Assembly: GCF_000346465.2 (NCBI RefSeq)
Contig: NC_034014.1
Span: 24,465,297-24,529,296 of the forward strand
Source of the DNA: Prunus persica
Lineage: Eukaryota; Streptophyta; Magnoliopsida; Rosales; Rosaceae
Length of the DNA stretch: 64,000 bases
Reading direction: 5' to 3'
A program made the translations under genes and the position numbers. The notes beneath the pieces were generated by a model, which saw nothing but the letters and a program-made list of their open reading frames with translations, searched no databases and was not told the DNA's origin. Positions 35,097-47,600 of the stretch are shown here, piece by piece (the stretch's first letter is position 1; each line of letters starts with the position of its first letter).

Positions 35097-35969
35097 CCTA
35101 CGTTCAGGGACGGATCCACAGAGGAGCAAGGGTGGTCAATTGACCCCTGCAACTCCAGAATCCGCCACTAGAGGAAGAAAAATTGACCCCTGCAATGGCT
35201 GGATGGCTGGGCAATTCATGCCCGCCATCTGTTCGAGGAAATGCCTCAAAGGGTTGCAGCAACTTCAACTTCAGCGCAGCAAGAAGGAGTGCACGCAGAG
35301 CGCTTCCTTTTTTTCGTCCAAAAGTCCCTCTTCCTAAAGTGGATATCAGCTTCTTGCTCTTTGCAAAGGGTGGTTTGGGAGAACAGTGTCATTGGGAAAA
35401 TCAAAGCTTTGCCATCGAATTTTACCATGTGCATCTTTCAGAACAAGGTTGCCAGAATTCAAAAGCTCTGCTCTCTCAACATCAAGGCTACTGGAGTTGG
35501 TGCTGGTCTGCCAGACAGTTGCGCCATCCACATCGGTCTCAAGACCAATGAGCCATCTTTTCGAAGCGAAACTCTGGCGCCAAGGCTATTGACAGTTTTG
35601 TCTCTGTTAGCCATCCAAACAACTGTTCTGCTTTTAGAGTTTGTGAACCCACATGTGAAAGACTCATCTGGGGAAGTTACTTGATTTAATATGTGTTTTC
35701 TCAATTGTTTTCTCAATGAATTATATATGAATGATAATTTATCGTTTTATTTTTATGGGATGAATATTGATGTTTTTCTTGATTAGTTGTTGAGGTTTTT
35801 TATTTTATTTTTTTCCAAGGATGTTTAATTTTGTTTTGTTACCTTTAGTTTGAATAAAGGATTTCTTAATAATAAAAATATTTATGGGTATATTTTGTAG
35901 AATTTTTTTTTAACCTTTTAAAAGTTGACCCCCGGAGGAAAAATTCCTGGATCCGTCCCTGCCTACGTT
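35097..35969. mobile_element. Non-autonomous hAT-type DNA transposon with captured gene fragment
   Basis: The element is 35105-35961 (857 bp). It has perfect 14-bp terminal inverted repeats, CAGGGACGGATCCA at the left and its complement at the right, flanked by a perfect 8-bp target-site duplication CCTACGTT (35097-35104 and 35962-35969). An 8-bp duplication and a CAGGG(A/G)CGGA terminus point to the hAT superfamily (Tip100-like). No transposase is encoded. About 350 bp of its interior derives from a receptor-kinase gene on the minus strand. Confidence 0.92.
35346..35700 (-). pseudogene. Captured fragment of a G-type lectin receptor kinase
   Basis: Minus-strand frames read TVVWMANRDKTVNSLG and then, in a shifted frame, RAELLNSGNLVLKDAHGK followed by WQSFDFPNDT. 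These are hallmark stretches of the B-lectin (bulb-type mannose-binding) domain of S-locus-like receptor kinases. The segment has a frameshift near 35530, an apparent small deletion after SFTCGF, and no S-locus, PAN or kinase domain. It lies wholly inside the hAT element, so it was captured by transduplication. It is not expected to make a functional receptor, but antisense or small-RNA effects on the donor gene are possible. Confidence 0.85.
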
Positions 35970-37813
35970 GTAATTAAGAATCTCTAATAGCATCTGCTGA
36001 GTTGAGTCCCAGAGCCAGAGGAGCACCTGTGATGGGGATGACCCCCCCATGTGCATAATTATTGGCTCGTGAGCCTCATGATTAGGACACTTAACCCTAA
36101 TCATGCTATAAGTACTGATCAACCAACAGTTGGTTGGCTTTTAAGAATTGTTATGGCAGCTTTTTGGATAATTAACTAATCCACTTTCCATAGCTGATCC
36201 TCTCCAACTCCAAGCATGGCCTAAAGTGTGATCATCAGTGCTGCCATCTTTCTTGACTGGTCGAGGAAATAATATAACAACCTCACCTCATCACATACAT
36301 ATTCTAATTCCACGATGACAAAAGGAGCGACATTTATTCTTGCTTCCCTGTAATTGAAATATAAAAATTGATCTCACCCTAAGCCATATCGTTTGTAGCT
36401 TAATTAAAATTTTGATCAAGAGTTAATATATATATATATATATCTTGAGCTAGTGTATAAATTTTTACGCATAACTATACACGTATATACGTACAAAGCT
36501 AGTCTTGAGATTTTGAGGACCCTGTATGAAACTGAAACTAGAACCCTTACATAATCTAATATTACTAAATAAAAAAATTATCATGACTTAATGTCATAAA
36601 ATATTTTTTTTTATAACTAAAATTCATCATCAGTTAGCATATAATAACAATCACAAATCAAATTCATAAATTTTTTAAAAATTTCATTTGATAAAGTTAA
36701 ATATTATAGTATGTTCGGTAAAAAAAAAAAAAAAAAAGAGTTCAAGAGAAAGAGTAAGGCATGAAATTTTTTTTTTTAGTGGAAGAAATTAATTTTTTTA
36801 TAAAAAAAATTTGGGTGTGATATATAATGTTGTTAGTCTAGTTGGATCTTTCCCTTTTGTTTTTTTTTTCACGAGCTTTTAAAAAAAAATAACTATTTTA
36901 AATTTTGTTGTTATAATGAAAAAATAATAAAAATCTATCGAGCCATGAAAAAGATTCAACAAAAGACAAAAACAAATCCACTATGAATAGAATAACATCA
37001 CTGAGACTTGAACTTAACTTGGACCTTGTACCAAGGGATATGCGCTAGAAACAAGTTCCACCAAATACACTTTTGTGTTAATATATGTTGCACATTGGAG
37101 TATATATACAGTTTTTATAATATTAATAAATATAATATAAGGTAAAAATATTTCGGAGCCTTTAAAAATCAGAAGCATGTGCAATGACGCCACTTACACC
37201 ATGCTAGTGCTGCACGTATCACAACTAAGTGTAAAAAGCATTAATGTTACGTTAAAACTTGCACCACAAGTAAACCCCAAAATGGTACAAAAGAAAAGTA
37301 AACCTCTTGAACTGTGAACCACGTAAGCAGTGAGATTAAAGCTAAAAAAGAACCTTCGTTTGTTTAGCCAATTGTGGTAGGTAGAGTGTCCAAGGTGCCT
37401 ATGCAAGCCCCAATATCATTGAGGTCAAAAGTTTTTGACATATAGAAGATTCTAGAGTGTCCTAGAGACACTCGTTAGTCATCCAAAGAAGAAAACCTAA
37501 TCCAAAATAACATATCTGGCCGGACTGAAGAAACGTGTTGACATTGTGTACCACACTTGACACTACTTTAGGAAACTGCAACATCTTTTTCTATAGTCTA
37601 TGTTACGTAGCTGAAAAAAAATCCTTACAATTGGAATTTTCTAATCATATGGGATATTATGTTGAAGAATGATCAGTAGCTAGTACTCGTTCTGTCGGCT
37701 TAATACCTTTCGGCCAATTTCTCTCAATATTGCATGCATGTCAACCCTAGCTGCCGTAAACTAGGTCGGGGACGGACAAGACCGACACTCGATACATGTG
37801 GCACATCCTCGTC
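35970..37813. other. Intergenic
   Basis: AT-rich sequence with no supportable gene. It holds a perfect 10-bp inverted repeat (CATGATTAGG and CCTAATCATG) at about 36078-36106, CAACCAAC/GTTGGTTG at about 36119-36135, and an AT microsatellite near 36427-36443. Confidence 0.5.
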
Positions 37814-38062
37814 GTTTTAATTAAGTTTTTTTTCTTATAAATACAAAAAGATTACAAAAAAAAAATCATGAGAGCACGCAGGTCCAAACACGTCAAAAAA
37901 GAAACTAACATAACAATTCATAGGCAGCCCCGACTCCCACAGCTTGGAAGCATTCAGCCCATGGCCCAAGCTTGCAACATCATTAGCCGTGAAGTTCGCC
38001 TCACGAAAGACATAGAATGATACTCAACGGGGGTATAGCTTTAATAATAAGTTTTAATTGAG
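37814..38062 (-). mobile_element. 5'-truncated LINE 3' end
   Basis: On the minus strand from about 38022, a frame reads FREANFTANDVASLGHGL, then SKLWESGLP, ending at a stop at 37835-37837. This is the RNase H-like C-terminal tail common in plant L1-type LINEs. A short A-run (37826-37833 on the complement) follows the stop. GTTTTAATTAAG (37814-37825) and GTTTTAATTGAG (38051-38062) flank it and look like a 12-bp target-site duplication with one change. Most of the LINE is missing, as expected from incomplete reverse transcription. Confidence 0.8.
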
Positions 38063-41000
38063 TTGTACGGTTCCGGTACTGATTTGTATTGCAGAATTAT
38101 TAAATAATGAATAACACAAACCATATCCGACACGACATCACCCAACATTTGACAAAGGGAGTGAATGTAAATATTGTGACGTTGTACCAATTTCTAGGGT
38201 AGAAATAGTTAGCTAATATATTTGTTAATTGCATGCTAACATCACGTAATTTGGCAGGATTATAAAGTATGTGACCAAATCCCCCGATAGTTGCTTCATA
38301 ATGGAAGATTCTAAGGATAAAATCCTGGACCGGCCTTGAGGACTTGCTATATATAAATATAATGCGCTCGTCAAAAGAGGTTTTCAACTCTTTATGTAAA
38401 TAATTTGTATACGTGTCAGATAAACTAATACAGGCCCCAAATATTATGTTCTTATTTAAACATTGCTTCTGATCATGTAGCACTGAAAGGCGAAAGCAAT
38501 GGATGGTTACTTCAGATAATAATGACTGCTTTTAGAGGAACCGGCCCCAAAAGAAAAAGAAAAAAGAGACTGCTTTTGAAGTTAAAACCACAGCAAGAAA
38601 GTTACTTATCCTATCTGAAATATCTCATTACGAAAGAAAATATCTAGTGAAGCTTTTACAAAGTTTCTTATGGATTGAGATGCCCGATTTTAATGACCTC
38701 ATTTATGTTAGGTTTCGAGACGTGGCATGTATATATATCTGTGCGTGTTACATTTACTGATCATATTAGTAATCATATTTTTCATAAAACGAGAGTTTTA
38801 TTTGAAATTTAGTTAACATCTTTATTTTTTTTAATACAAATAGTTCATGTGTATAGTTAATTTCTATAAAGTTAATACTAATAATGCATAAAATTGTTGG
38901 TAATCGTATGCAAAAAATAATTCATGGTGGATAGCCATTTCCAATTTGTAATTTATACATTTATTTCTAATAATTTCAAGTGCATTGTATCTCAAAAGAA
39001 AATACATCCAAGGAGACAAACTTGATACATTATTTTCAAAGATGAGTGCATATTTAATTAATTATCTTCCATTCTACTTCTATACAAGCAAGCTAATTTA
39101 ATCTAAGAAACGCACCGATCATCAAGCTGATGCCAACAAAGTTCCTATTAAGTACACAACCTTTTTGGCCTTTTTTTCCCTTTCACTTATTTTTTTATTT
39201 ATTTTGGTAAACTTTAAATCAATTTTAAATTAAATCCTATTATGTCATATTGGGGTAGGTTATGGGCATGATTTATCGAATCTCCCTGGCCACTGAGGGC
39301 AGGCCACACAGCCATGGCTTTAACACAATCACGACACCTTGCTCGAAAGCATTGGCTTCTCTTCGCATCTCTGCATTTCAACAATGTTATTATAACTTTA
39401 AACTAATCCATAATGTGTTAACTTGTCTTTGTTCACATGAAGGGGGCACATGGTTAGGGCCCTTAATCTTTTATTAATTATAATTACCACAAACTAATTT
39501 TTGGATTACTACGGATTTTAGTGCCTAATCTTCCACCAATTTCTCAAGCTAATCTTGACCAAAACATTAGGAATGGCACGTGTTCGAACCCATTTAAATT
39601 TGGTTACCTTTTCTAATGAGGTTGCTGTTGCAGATTAACTTTTGTCGCTGCAGGTAATTTGCTAGTCAAAATGGTACGCAAATGGCCGCAAACGTGTGCT
39701 GATGATCAGTAAAGTCACCCCATTAACAAATAAACAAGTATTATTATTCTTGTATTGGAAAAGTAGGAACGTTCCACTTGGCAACAAGAGGACCTGGCCA
39801 AGTGTTGGGTCAGTAGAGGCTGCTGATCCCACCTGAATTGTGGTGGAAACCCAACAACTTTTGTTATCTGAATTCAGATTTTATTAGGTTTTTTCTCTGT
39901 TCATGGTCAAGTGTTCTTGGCCAAGTTTTATTCCTTGGTTTCTGATTTGTTTGCACCCCTAAACATTACCAACCTCTTATTTTCGCGTTTGGTGGTTCTG
40001 GTTCACGGTTGAATCCTAACAATCTATCTACACTAAAACACAAGATGGCTGTTTGCTGGTTACGAAGCTGCTGCACCTTCTGCATGAAAGTACTTATCAT
40101 CGGCTATCTTCACTGCTGGCCTTGGCTTCGATGCACATTTACTGCGTGTCACATCAAATATATAAAAATAATAATAATACAAACTTATTTATTTATTTAT
40201 ATATAATGAGAGTTGTAAAAGTCTCGTAGCCACCTTTGTATTTAATTGAATGGGTACAGTTCCACAGAAGCTCCATGTCAGTAGCGTGTTGATGATCATT
40301 CTTTTCGCTCTCCTCGAGGCTTGAATTGCAAGTTACAGCTTCTTACAATCATTTTCTTATCTTTTTAGGGTTAGATTTTGATTTAATAAGATCAACCACT
40401 TGTTTCAATTGTTTCACTGGTAGTAATTTTCAAGAAATCCAGCGTACGGTTGACATTAATTTGGGGGCAGTGAGATTTGGGTTTGGATTTGATAGAGCCA
40501 AAATTTACCATTGAAGTGAAATCAAAGGGCAAATCTTGCAGCCAAATCGAAAGATTAGACAGCTAAAGTAAAAGCCTCAATCAATGATTGGTGTGTAAAG
40601 GAGGGTAAAGTAGGTACCACATATTAACTAATGTTGCAACTTTTACGAGTCAATATACTCACAATCATAATATAAAATATCGATTATATTAACAAAATAT
40701 TGAGAATATTATTGTTTTTTCGAATTACGAATATTTCGAAACGTATTCATGCACATATCGTATAAATATCGAGAATATCGACGTCGATAATTTCGCTTAC
40801 ACTTCAGCAATATTTTATTACAACATCGTTATAATATCGATTACAGCGGTGCGTTCCATGTAAAAAATAATGGCAGTATTATGTCCTCCGAAGAAAAATA
40901 CTCCTCCACGTCGTGATCCGGTGGAACCGCCTCCCGTCAATGATTGAGTCGTCCTTGTACTCGATCGTGTCGGACTATGAGGACCATGAGTATTTCAATT

Positions 41001-43150
41001 GTATGATGAGTGTGTCGATATTTCAATTGTATGATGAGTGAGACGTGAATTTTATAATAAATATGGACACGTGGCAACCGAAAATCTTATCATGAAATTT
41101 GAGATGAGAATTTTATAATAAATAGTGACACATGGGAACTGAAAATCTTTTTCTAAAATTTTATCAAAATTAATCATTTAAGTATAAAAAAAATAAAAAA
41201 AATCAATTAAAGTGAATAGTAATTGCCCTTACCCATAGAGGTGGAAAAGAAAAGGAAAGGTTGCCACTATTCATATGAATAGTGACAATCCTTGCCCATA
41301 TGAGTGGAAGTGCTCTTATTTTAAACCAACATTTGCTCTTATTTTGAGGATATGGAAAGAAAAAAATCCCCCTATATGGAAAGGAATTCAATATTGCATA
41401 AGCCATAAGACTCATAAGAAACAATTCCTAGGAGCCCTTAGACGTGTAAGATAAGTCATATAAGCCTCGACAATGCACTTACGATATTTTAATGACATCA
41501 CCATAAAAAATATTACCAAAAATGAAAAATTTATTTGCTTGAAGTCTCAAACTCTACACACATTGGTGGAAAACTCTTGTTTTGTGCACAAGATGCCTCC
41601 TTTGATCCAAATTTACATATCATAACTTGATGAACAGATTAAGGGTGGCCTGTGGGGCAACATTTTCATAAGATTGGAGTGGGACCCAGGGAGGGTACTA
41701 TGGTCTAAGTCGTTGGGATTTCTTGGCTTCATGCACCCCAAACCGAGGGCACAAGACTGAGCTCTGGACGAAGAGGTACACGTACTCTTAACAGATTTGA
41801 CCATCCATTTAAATTTTGCTTGGACAATAAAATTTACCTTCTTTTTCCCTTTGTCCCTTTTGCTGCCACCAACCAACCTTACTGCCTGGTGAATTCTTAT
41901 TCGTGCTGCACCATGTTTGGTTTCTTTCTGCTGCATTTTCGTGGAGTTTTTACTCGTATACTTTTTACATAGGCAACTCGGTAGATTTTGAATTCTGGAA
42001 CTCCCTTGTTATTTTTGAATTGGAATTTCGAAATATAACGATCAATTCAATGCCTTTAAAACTAAAAATGTCACGTTTCTTCCTTTTTTGAAAATAACTA
42101 GATTTTTAATACGAATTTGTGACCCAATAATATATCATCAAAGTAATGAATCTCATCGTCATCTATGTTAGTCTTGCGTTCAAATTATTAAATTATAAAA
42201 AATTATGGATAGAAGTTTTATGATTCTTTCTTATCTTAAACCTTAATTCAAATAAAATAGTAAACTTTGTCTAATCTCATGTGAGAAATAAAAATGAACA
42301 AAGTTTTAAAGATATATTCGGAAAATTTTACTTAAACAAGCTCTCCTTTTTTCTTTGTTGCATTGCATTTGAAGCGATATGAACTTTAAACCTAACTCAT
42401 TTTAACTCATTTCATACATATTGACTTAAAAAACTCTGTGAGAAAGAAAAATCTAGTGTAAACAGAGTTTTGATTATTGCCAAAGTAACTGCTAAATAGA
42501 CAACTGGAGAATAAATTTCCCTTTCAAAGTTTGGTTGACTTTTGATCCTTCACTGAAAATTTTAGCAAAAATCATGACAAATTAGCGTCTCACATGATTT
42601 ACTTAATTTTATTTTTCTTATTCGTACTATATGATAAAAGATTCTTAAGTCTCATGTACCTACTTGAACATCTTATCTGACACATTTTTTTAATCTAAAA
42701 AAAGGACAAACGAAATAATTAGATAAAATAGTCCATGTGCCAAGCTTATCCCCATTGCTCTCAATGGAAACATTTAGATAGAATTTGTAATTAAACTCCA
42801 ATTTTCATTGGAACATTATGCATATTAAGATTGAAGAGCTCAATTCATCTTGGAGGGAAAACTAGAAATAAAAAGACGAAATTGAAAGTTGAATTGGTAT
42901 ATACTTTTGGCATGCTCTTAAATGGCCGTGTATTCAAGTCTCCATGATATCCGTGTGTATGAATTTTCCCTACTTCATTTTCTTTGGTGAAAAAATAAAA
43001 GTTGAATTGTTAATTTGGTACCATGAGTAGGGAATAAACTACAAAGTGTTTTGCTACTAATTTGGCAAAGCCATCGAAATTTAATTACCCTGAACATTGT
43101 AATTGCATTATTCATATTTTAACAAAATCACCAAAATACCCACGATGGAA
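38063..43150. other. Long intergenic stretch
   Basis: No supportable gene. At 40660-40830 the sequence is full of ATATCGA-type motifs. At 41040-41150 two similar segments of about 60 bp share GAATTTTATAATAAATA and GACAC(G/A)TGG. Around 41210-41310 related CTTACCCAT/CTTGCCCAT segments flank a perfect palindrome. These look like decayed MITE or other non-autonomous repeats. Confidence 0.5.
41265..41284. repeat. Perfect 20-bp palindrome
   Basis: CACTATTCATATGAATAGTG equals its own reverse complement. With one mismatch the symmetry extends to 28 bp (41261-41288). It lies within repeat-like intergenic sequence. Confidence 0.95.
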
Positions 43151-43399
43151 AAATGAGCTCATATAGCTACGAAAGTTGGACCTCAAAGTTGAACACCCTC
43201 CTCGTCCAGTCTCACTCATCCTTCACTAAAATTTCTGCGAGCGAGAGGAGAGAGAGAGAGCCTTTTTTTCTTCTTCTCTCTCTTAATGTTTATAAATTTG
43301 AGAACCAAACTGTTGCCTTTTTGCTTTTACGAGGAACGCCCCCAAATTCCTCAGCATTCTCTCTTCTCTTCCAGCCAACCAAAAGAAGCAAACAAGAGC

Positions 43400-44606
43400 A
43401 CACTTCAGGGTTGGCTTGTCTGAGTTGTCTCTGACTTGCCCTCTTTACCTGAACGAAAACGAAAGCTCCATAAAAGCAGAGAGAAGATTAAGGCACTGTT
43501 TTTCAAGTTTTTTCAACCTTCCTCAGTTACCATCTCTTGTCCGATTCTTGTAAGTGCCCCTCACTCTTATTTATCTAGTAAAACCAAAACCAAAACCCAA
43601 TTTTTACTTTTTTTTATAAAAAAATTTGTTTTTGTTTCGTTGTAATTATTGTAGTTTGCCTGTTTTAATTACTGATTTGTGACTGAAACCCATTTCTAAT
43701 CAAGCAATGCCACTTGATAGTACGTCCCAGAAATCATACACTGCTCATGATTCTATCTCTGTTTCATTGTCCCACTATTTTTGTGAAGCTCTGTTTTTTC
43801 TTCTTTTGGTCCCCATTTGTTTTTACTCTATTTACACCATTGATTTCTCTTTGATCACCAAAATCTTGTGACTCCATGACCTATATTCAAAACCCAAATC
43901 CCAAATTTCTCAGGTGGGTAAAGATTCTGGGTTTCAATTTTGGTTCTTGAAGACCAAATCTCACTTGTACATCCAAAAACAAAGCTCTGAACTTGGTCCT
44001 CTGCCTGAAAGAAACTCAAAAAAGTAAGCTTTTTTTTTATACTTAATTAAGTTAGATTTGATCCGTGGCTAAAGATCTCAAAAAAAAAAAAAGGCCAAGC
44101 CTTTTGGTTTGTTGTTTAATCTTGCTCCTCCACTCTGTCGTTCCTCTCTGTAAAGAAATATTCCTCACACCAAAAAGGATGAACCTGGCCTATTCTCTCT
44201 CTCATGTATTCAATATCCCAAGCCATTTTTCTTCTTTTATATTGTAAATTTTCTTTCTTTCTTTCTTTTAAATTTTTTTTTTCATTCGCTTCTTGCTTAC
44301 GTTAATTCCTAAGCTGTCTCCGTTTCCCCTGCAACTGGGTCTTTTATATTGCCGTTGAATGCTCCAGTTGACACTAATTTAACCTCTTTGATATTCCGTC
44401 TTGCCGGATAAATCTGTCAATAAAGAATGGTTTTTTCAAAGCACCCATTTTGTTTTTCTTGACGATTTTCACTTCCCAAATCATGTTTTTCTCTGAAACT
44501 TAGAAAAAAGTATCGGTGGGTTATAGATTCGGATAACCTTAAAGTTTCCTACTTAACTCGACTCCTCTCCGTTCAGATTTTCAGACGGTGATCGGACGGC
44601 GGAGCA
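43400..44606 (+). other. 5' leader of the 5-phosphatase gene with probable intron
   Basis: A pyrimidine-rich transcript-like leader ends at about 43549 before GTAAGTGC. An acceptor TTTTCAG ends at about 44584, 22 bases before the start codon. This predicts a leader intron of about 1 kb. The inference is from splice signals and composition. No other gene is seen in this stretch. Confidence 0.4.
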
Positions 44607-47600
44607 ATGCGGACCAACGGTGGCAAGATTTCTAAGGTACCCAATTGATCTTTTGCCATTGAATATTTCGTTTATCGTAATATATCGGCTGGGCCGCAAC
44701 CGAAACTGAAACCCGAAATGTTTTGTCTCAGCCCTCGTGGCCGAAAGTAGTGGCGAGGAAATGGCTCAACATACCGAGTGGCGGGGACGAGTTTCATTCC
44801 GATTACTCGCTCAAAAGTAAGATTTCGTTTGTTTTTCGGGTTTTTTCTTGTTTCGGTGTTTCTCGCCTCGTTTCGGGGATCGGAACTGAAGTGGTGTGTT
44901 TGTTGTGAACAGTGTCAGACGAGACTGGCAGAAGGAGGAGCTGTTCGGACCAAGACCGCTACGTCGTCGTACCGGACGACTTTTCAGGTAACTTTACTGT
45001 GCAACGGCACTGTATTCGTAGTTGGTACTGCTTTGGCTCTTTCCCCTCCATGTGGCACATGTCCTCGTATCCCTCTGAACCATGGGATACACGGCTCTGT
45101 TTTAATTGATTGACTCGAACTAGGTTATGATGGGCTCTCTCTTTGATTCAGTTGGGTCCCCTGGGGTTTGGTTCAGAGCCAATTCTTGGTGTGCCACGTG
45201 GACGGTGGATGATGTAGGTTGATTGAGTTTGAGTTATTGTGTTACCGTAACTTACACTTTTGACTAGGTGTCCTCTCTATATTCTTTCCGAAAGTTATTG
45301 AGCTTTTTCAGTTTTGGGTTTTCAGTTGAGTTTTTAATCTTATTTTATTTATTATTTTGAAGATGGTTGTACATTGATGGAGGAAAGAACAAGTTTAGGG
45401 GTGGAGGCACCAGCTGTCACTGATAATCTCAACCACAGGTATATCTTGATTTCACATTTTATAGTCAATTTAAGAGATTGGATAATTGTGACTTTCAATT
45501 ATTTACGTGAATGACTGCCAGTCTTGGCCTTAATTTTTCTAAAATGAGTTTGACTAATGCATGATTCAGTTTTCCATACTTTTCTCAAGAGTATATATGA
45601 CTAAGTCTTGGGTTTAGAAAAGATGATTCCTGCCACACAATTTTTTTGGGTTTTGACTATAACGAAGTCTTTTTGTCTTGGTATGTGTTGGATGGTTTTT
45701 CAGAATGTTCGTGGGGACTTGGAATGTTGGAGGAAAATCACCTCACGAGGACTTGAACTTGAGAGAATGGCTGAGGTCCCCTACTCCGGCAGATATCTAT
45801 GTTCTCGGGTAACGGTCTTTCTTTTCTTTGCATTTCTCTATATTTAGGCTTTGGCATTGCATCCTGAATTAGACCCCTTTCTTGTTTTTATCTCTGTCTT
45901 TTTAATAGTCTAAATGTTGAAGAGACTTTGCGCCGATGAGTAGTCGTTCAACCATGAAATCATATAATAAACACTTTTAAAATCCAATATTCTTTTTATA
46001 ATTGGGTTCTGTTTACCACGTTTGTTTTACATCGCAAATTTTAGTTAAGTGGATAAGTATACGTGTGTGATGTCCTCTTGTCTAACAGCTTAACGGGTTG
46101 TGTAGTTCTTATAAACTCATTAATGTGTTACGTTAACAGTCTAACAACATACATCAAATTATCTGATAAAAGGATGTGCATTCTTATTAATTTGGATTTT
46201 TTGTGTGTTTTAATTAGGTTCCAGGAAATTGTCCCTCTGAACGCCGGAAACGTATTGGGCGCGGAGGACAAGAGTCCAGCTGCCAAGTGGCTTTCCCTGA
46301 TTCGTGAGGCATTGAACAAGAATGACCCTGGACTTTCTCAATATTACAACAATGCCACCCATACAGAACATCCTTCACATTTTGACCAGCAGGCCATCAT
46401 GAAGCCTAGGATCAGCTTCTCCGACTTGCTCTCTTTAGAAGATGAACTGAACAATGCGGATTTCGAAAGACTGCTGAATTCCACTTCAAGTGGAGAAAAC
46501 TCACCGAGCTCGCCATTGATGTGTTCATGGCCAGGCAGCAGTCCAATGCAACAACGTCGTTACTGCCTAGCAGCAAGCAAGCAGATGGTTGGAATTTTCT
46601 TGTGCGTGTGGGTTCGTGCAGACCTTTGTAGGCACATTAGCAACATGAAGGTCTCATGCGTTGGTAGAGGCATAATGGGATATCTTGGAAATAAGGTTAG
46701 CTGCTTGTAATGCCATAACACAAGTGCATTCAAGAAGTAGCTTATTACTAGATAAATAAAACTATTTCTACCATCTGACGTTATAGAACATTAGATAATA
46801 CAAACAGCAGAACTCCGGTACATATATGACGGCATTATAGCAAGGCTTGTAGCTCTAAGCATTATAATTTTTTGTGTGCAAACAGGGTTCAATATCAATC
46901 AGCATGACATTGCATGGAACAACCTTTTGCTTTGTGTGTGCCCACTTAACCTCTGGTGAGAAAGAAGGGGATGAGATGAGAAGGAACTCAGATGTCATGG
47001 AAATATTGAAGAAAACAAGGTTTTCACATTCATATAGAACCTCACAACAACCACTTCCTCCTGATAGAATTTTGGACCATGAGTAAGTCATTCTTTTCCC
47101 CTTTTGCTTGTTTTGTTTATTTTGGAGAAAACCCTTTTGTTTAATGTTCACCATGGTTGTTTTAATCCTCCAATTAACACATTTTTGCCCTCTTAACTTT
47201 TAATTAACAGCAAGGTTATTTGGCTAGGGGATTTAAACTATCGGCTAGCAGCTGCTTGCTCCGATAACACACATGAGCTACTAAAGAAGCATGATTGGCA
47301 GGCACTTCTAGAGAGGGATCAGGTAAGATACTAATGTAAGTACTGTTTTTCCAAACATAGGTTTGGATTGGTTGACTACGAATCGAAAAGGGTGTTTTGG
47401 TACTTTCAATCTCACGCTTGGATTTGGTTATTTTTTGGCAGCTAAGGATAGAGCAACAAGCTGGTCGAGTATTTAAAGGGTGGGAGGAAGGGAGGATATG
47501 TTTTGCTCCAACCTATAAATACCTTGCTAATTCTGATCATTATGTTGTCCAAACTTCTAAATCTAGAGAGAAGAGACGCACTCCTGCCTGGTAAGATTCC

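Noticed and set aside
35014..35684. Several + strand frames inside and before the hAT element
   Set aside because: They cross the terminal repeat and run antisense to the captured lectin-domain fragment. The minus strand is the one with recognisable protein.
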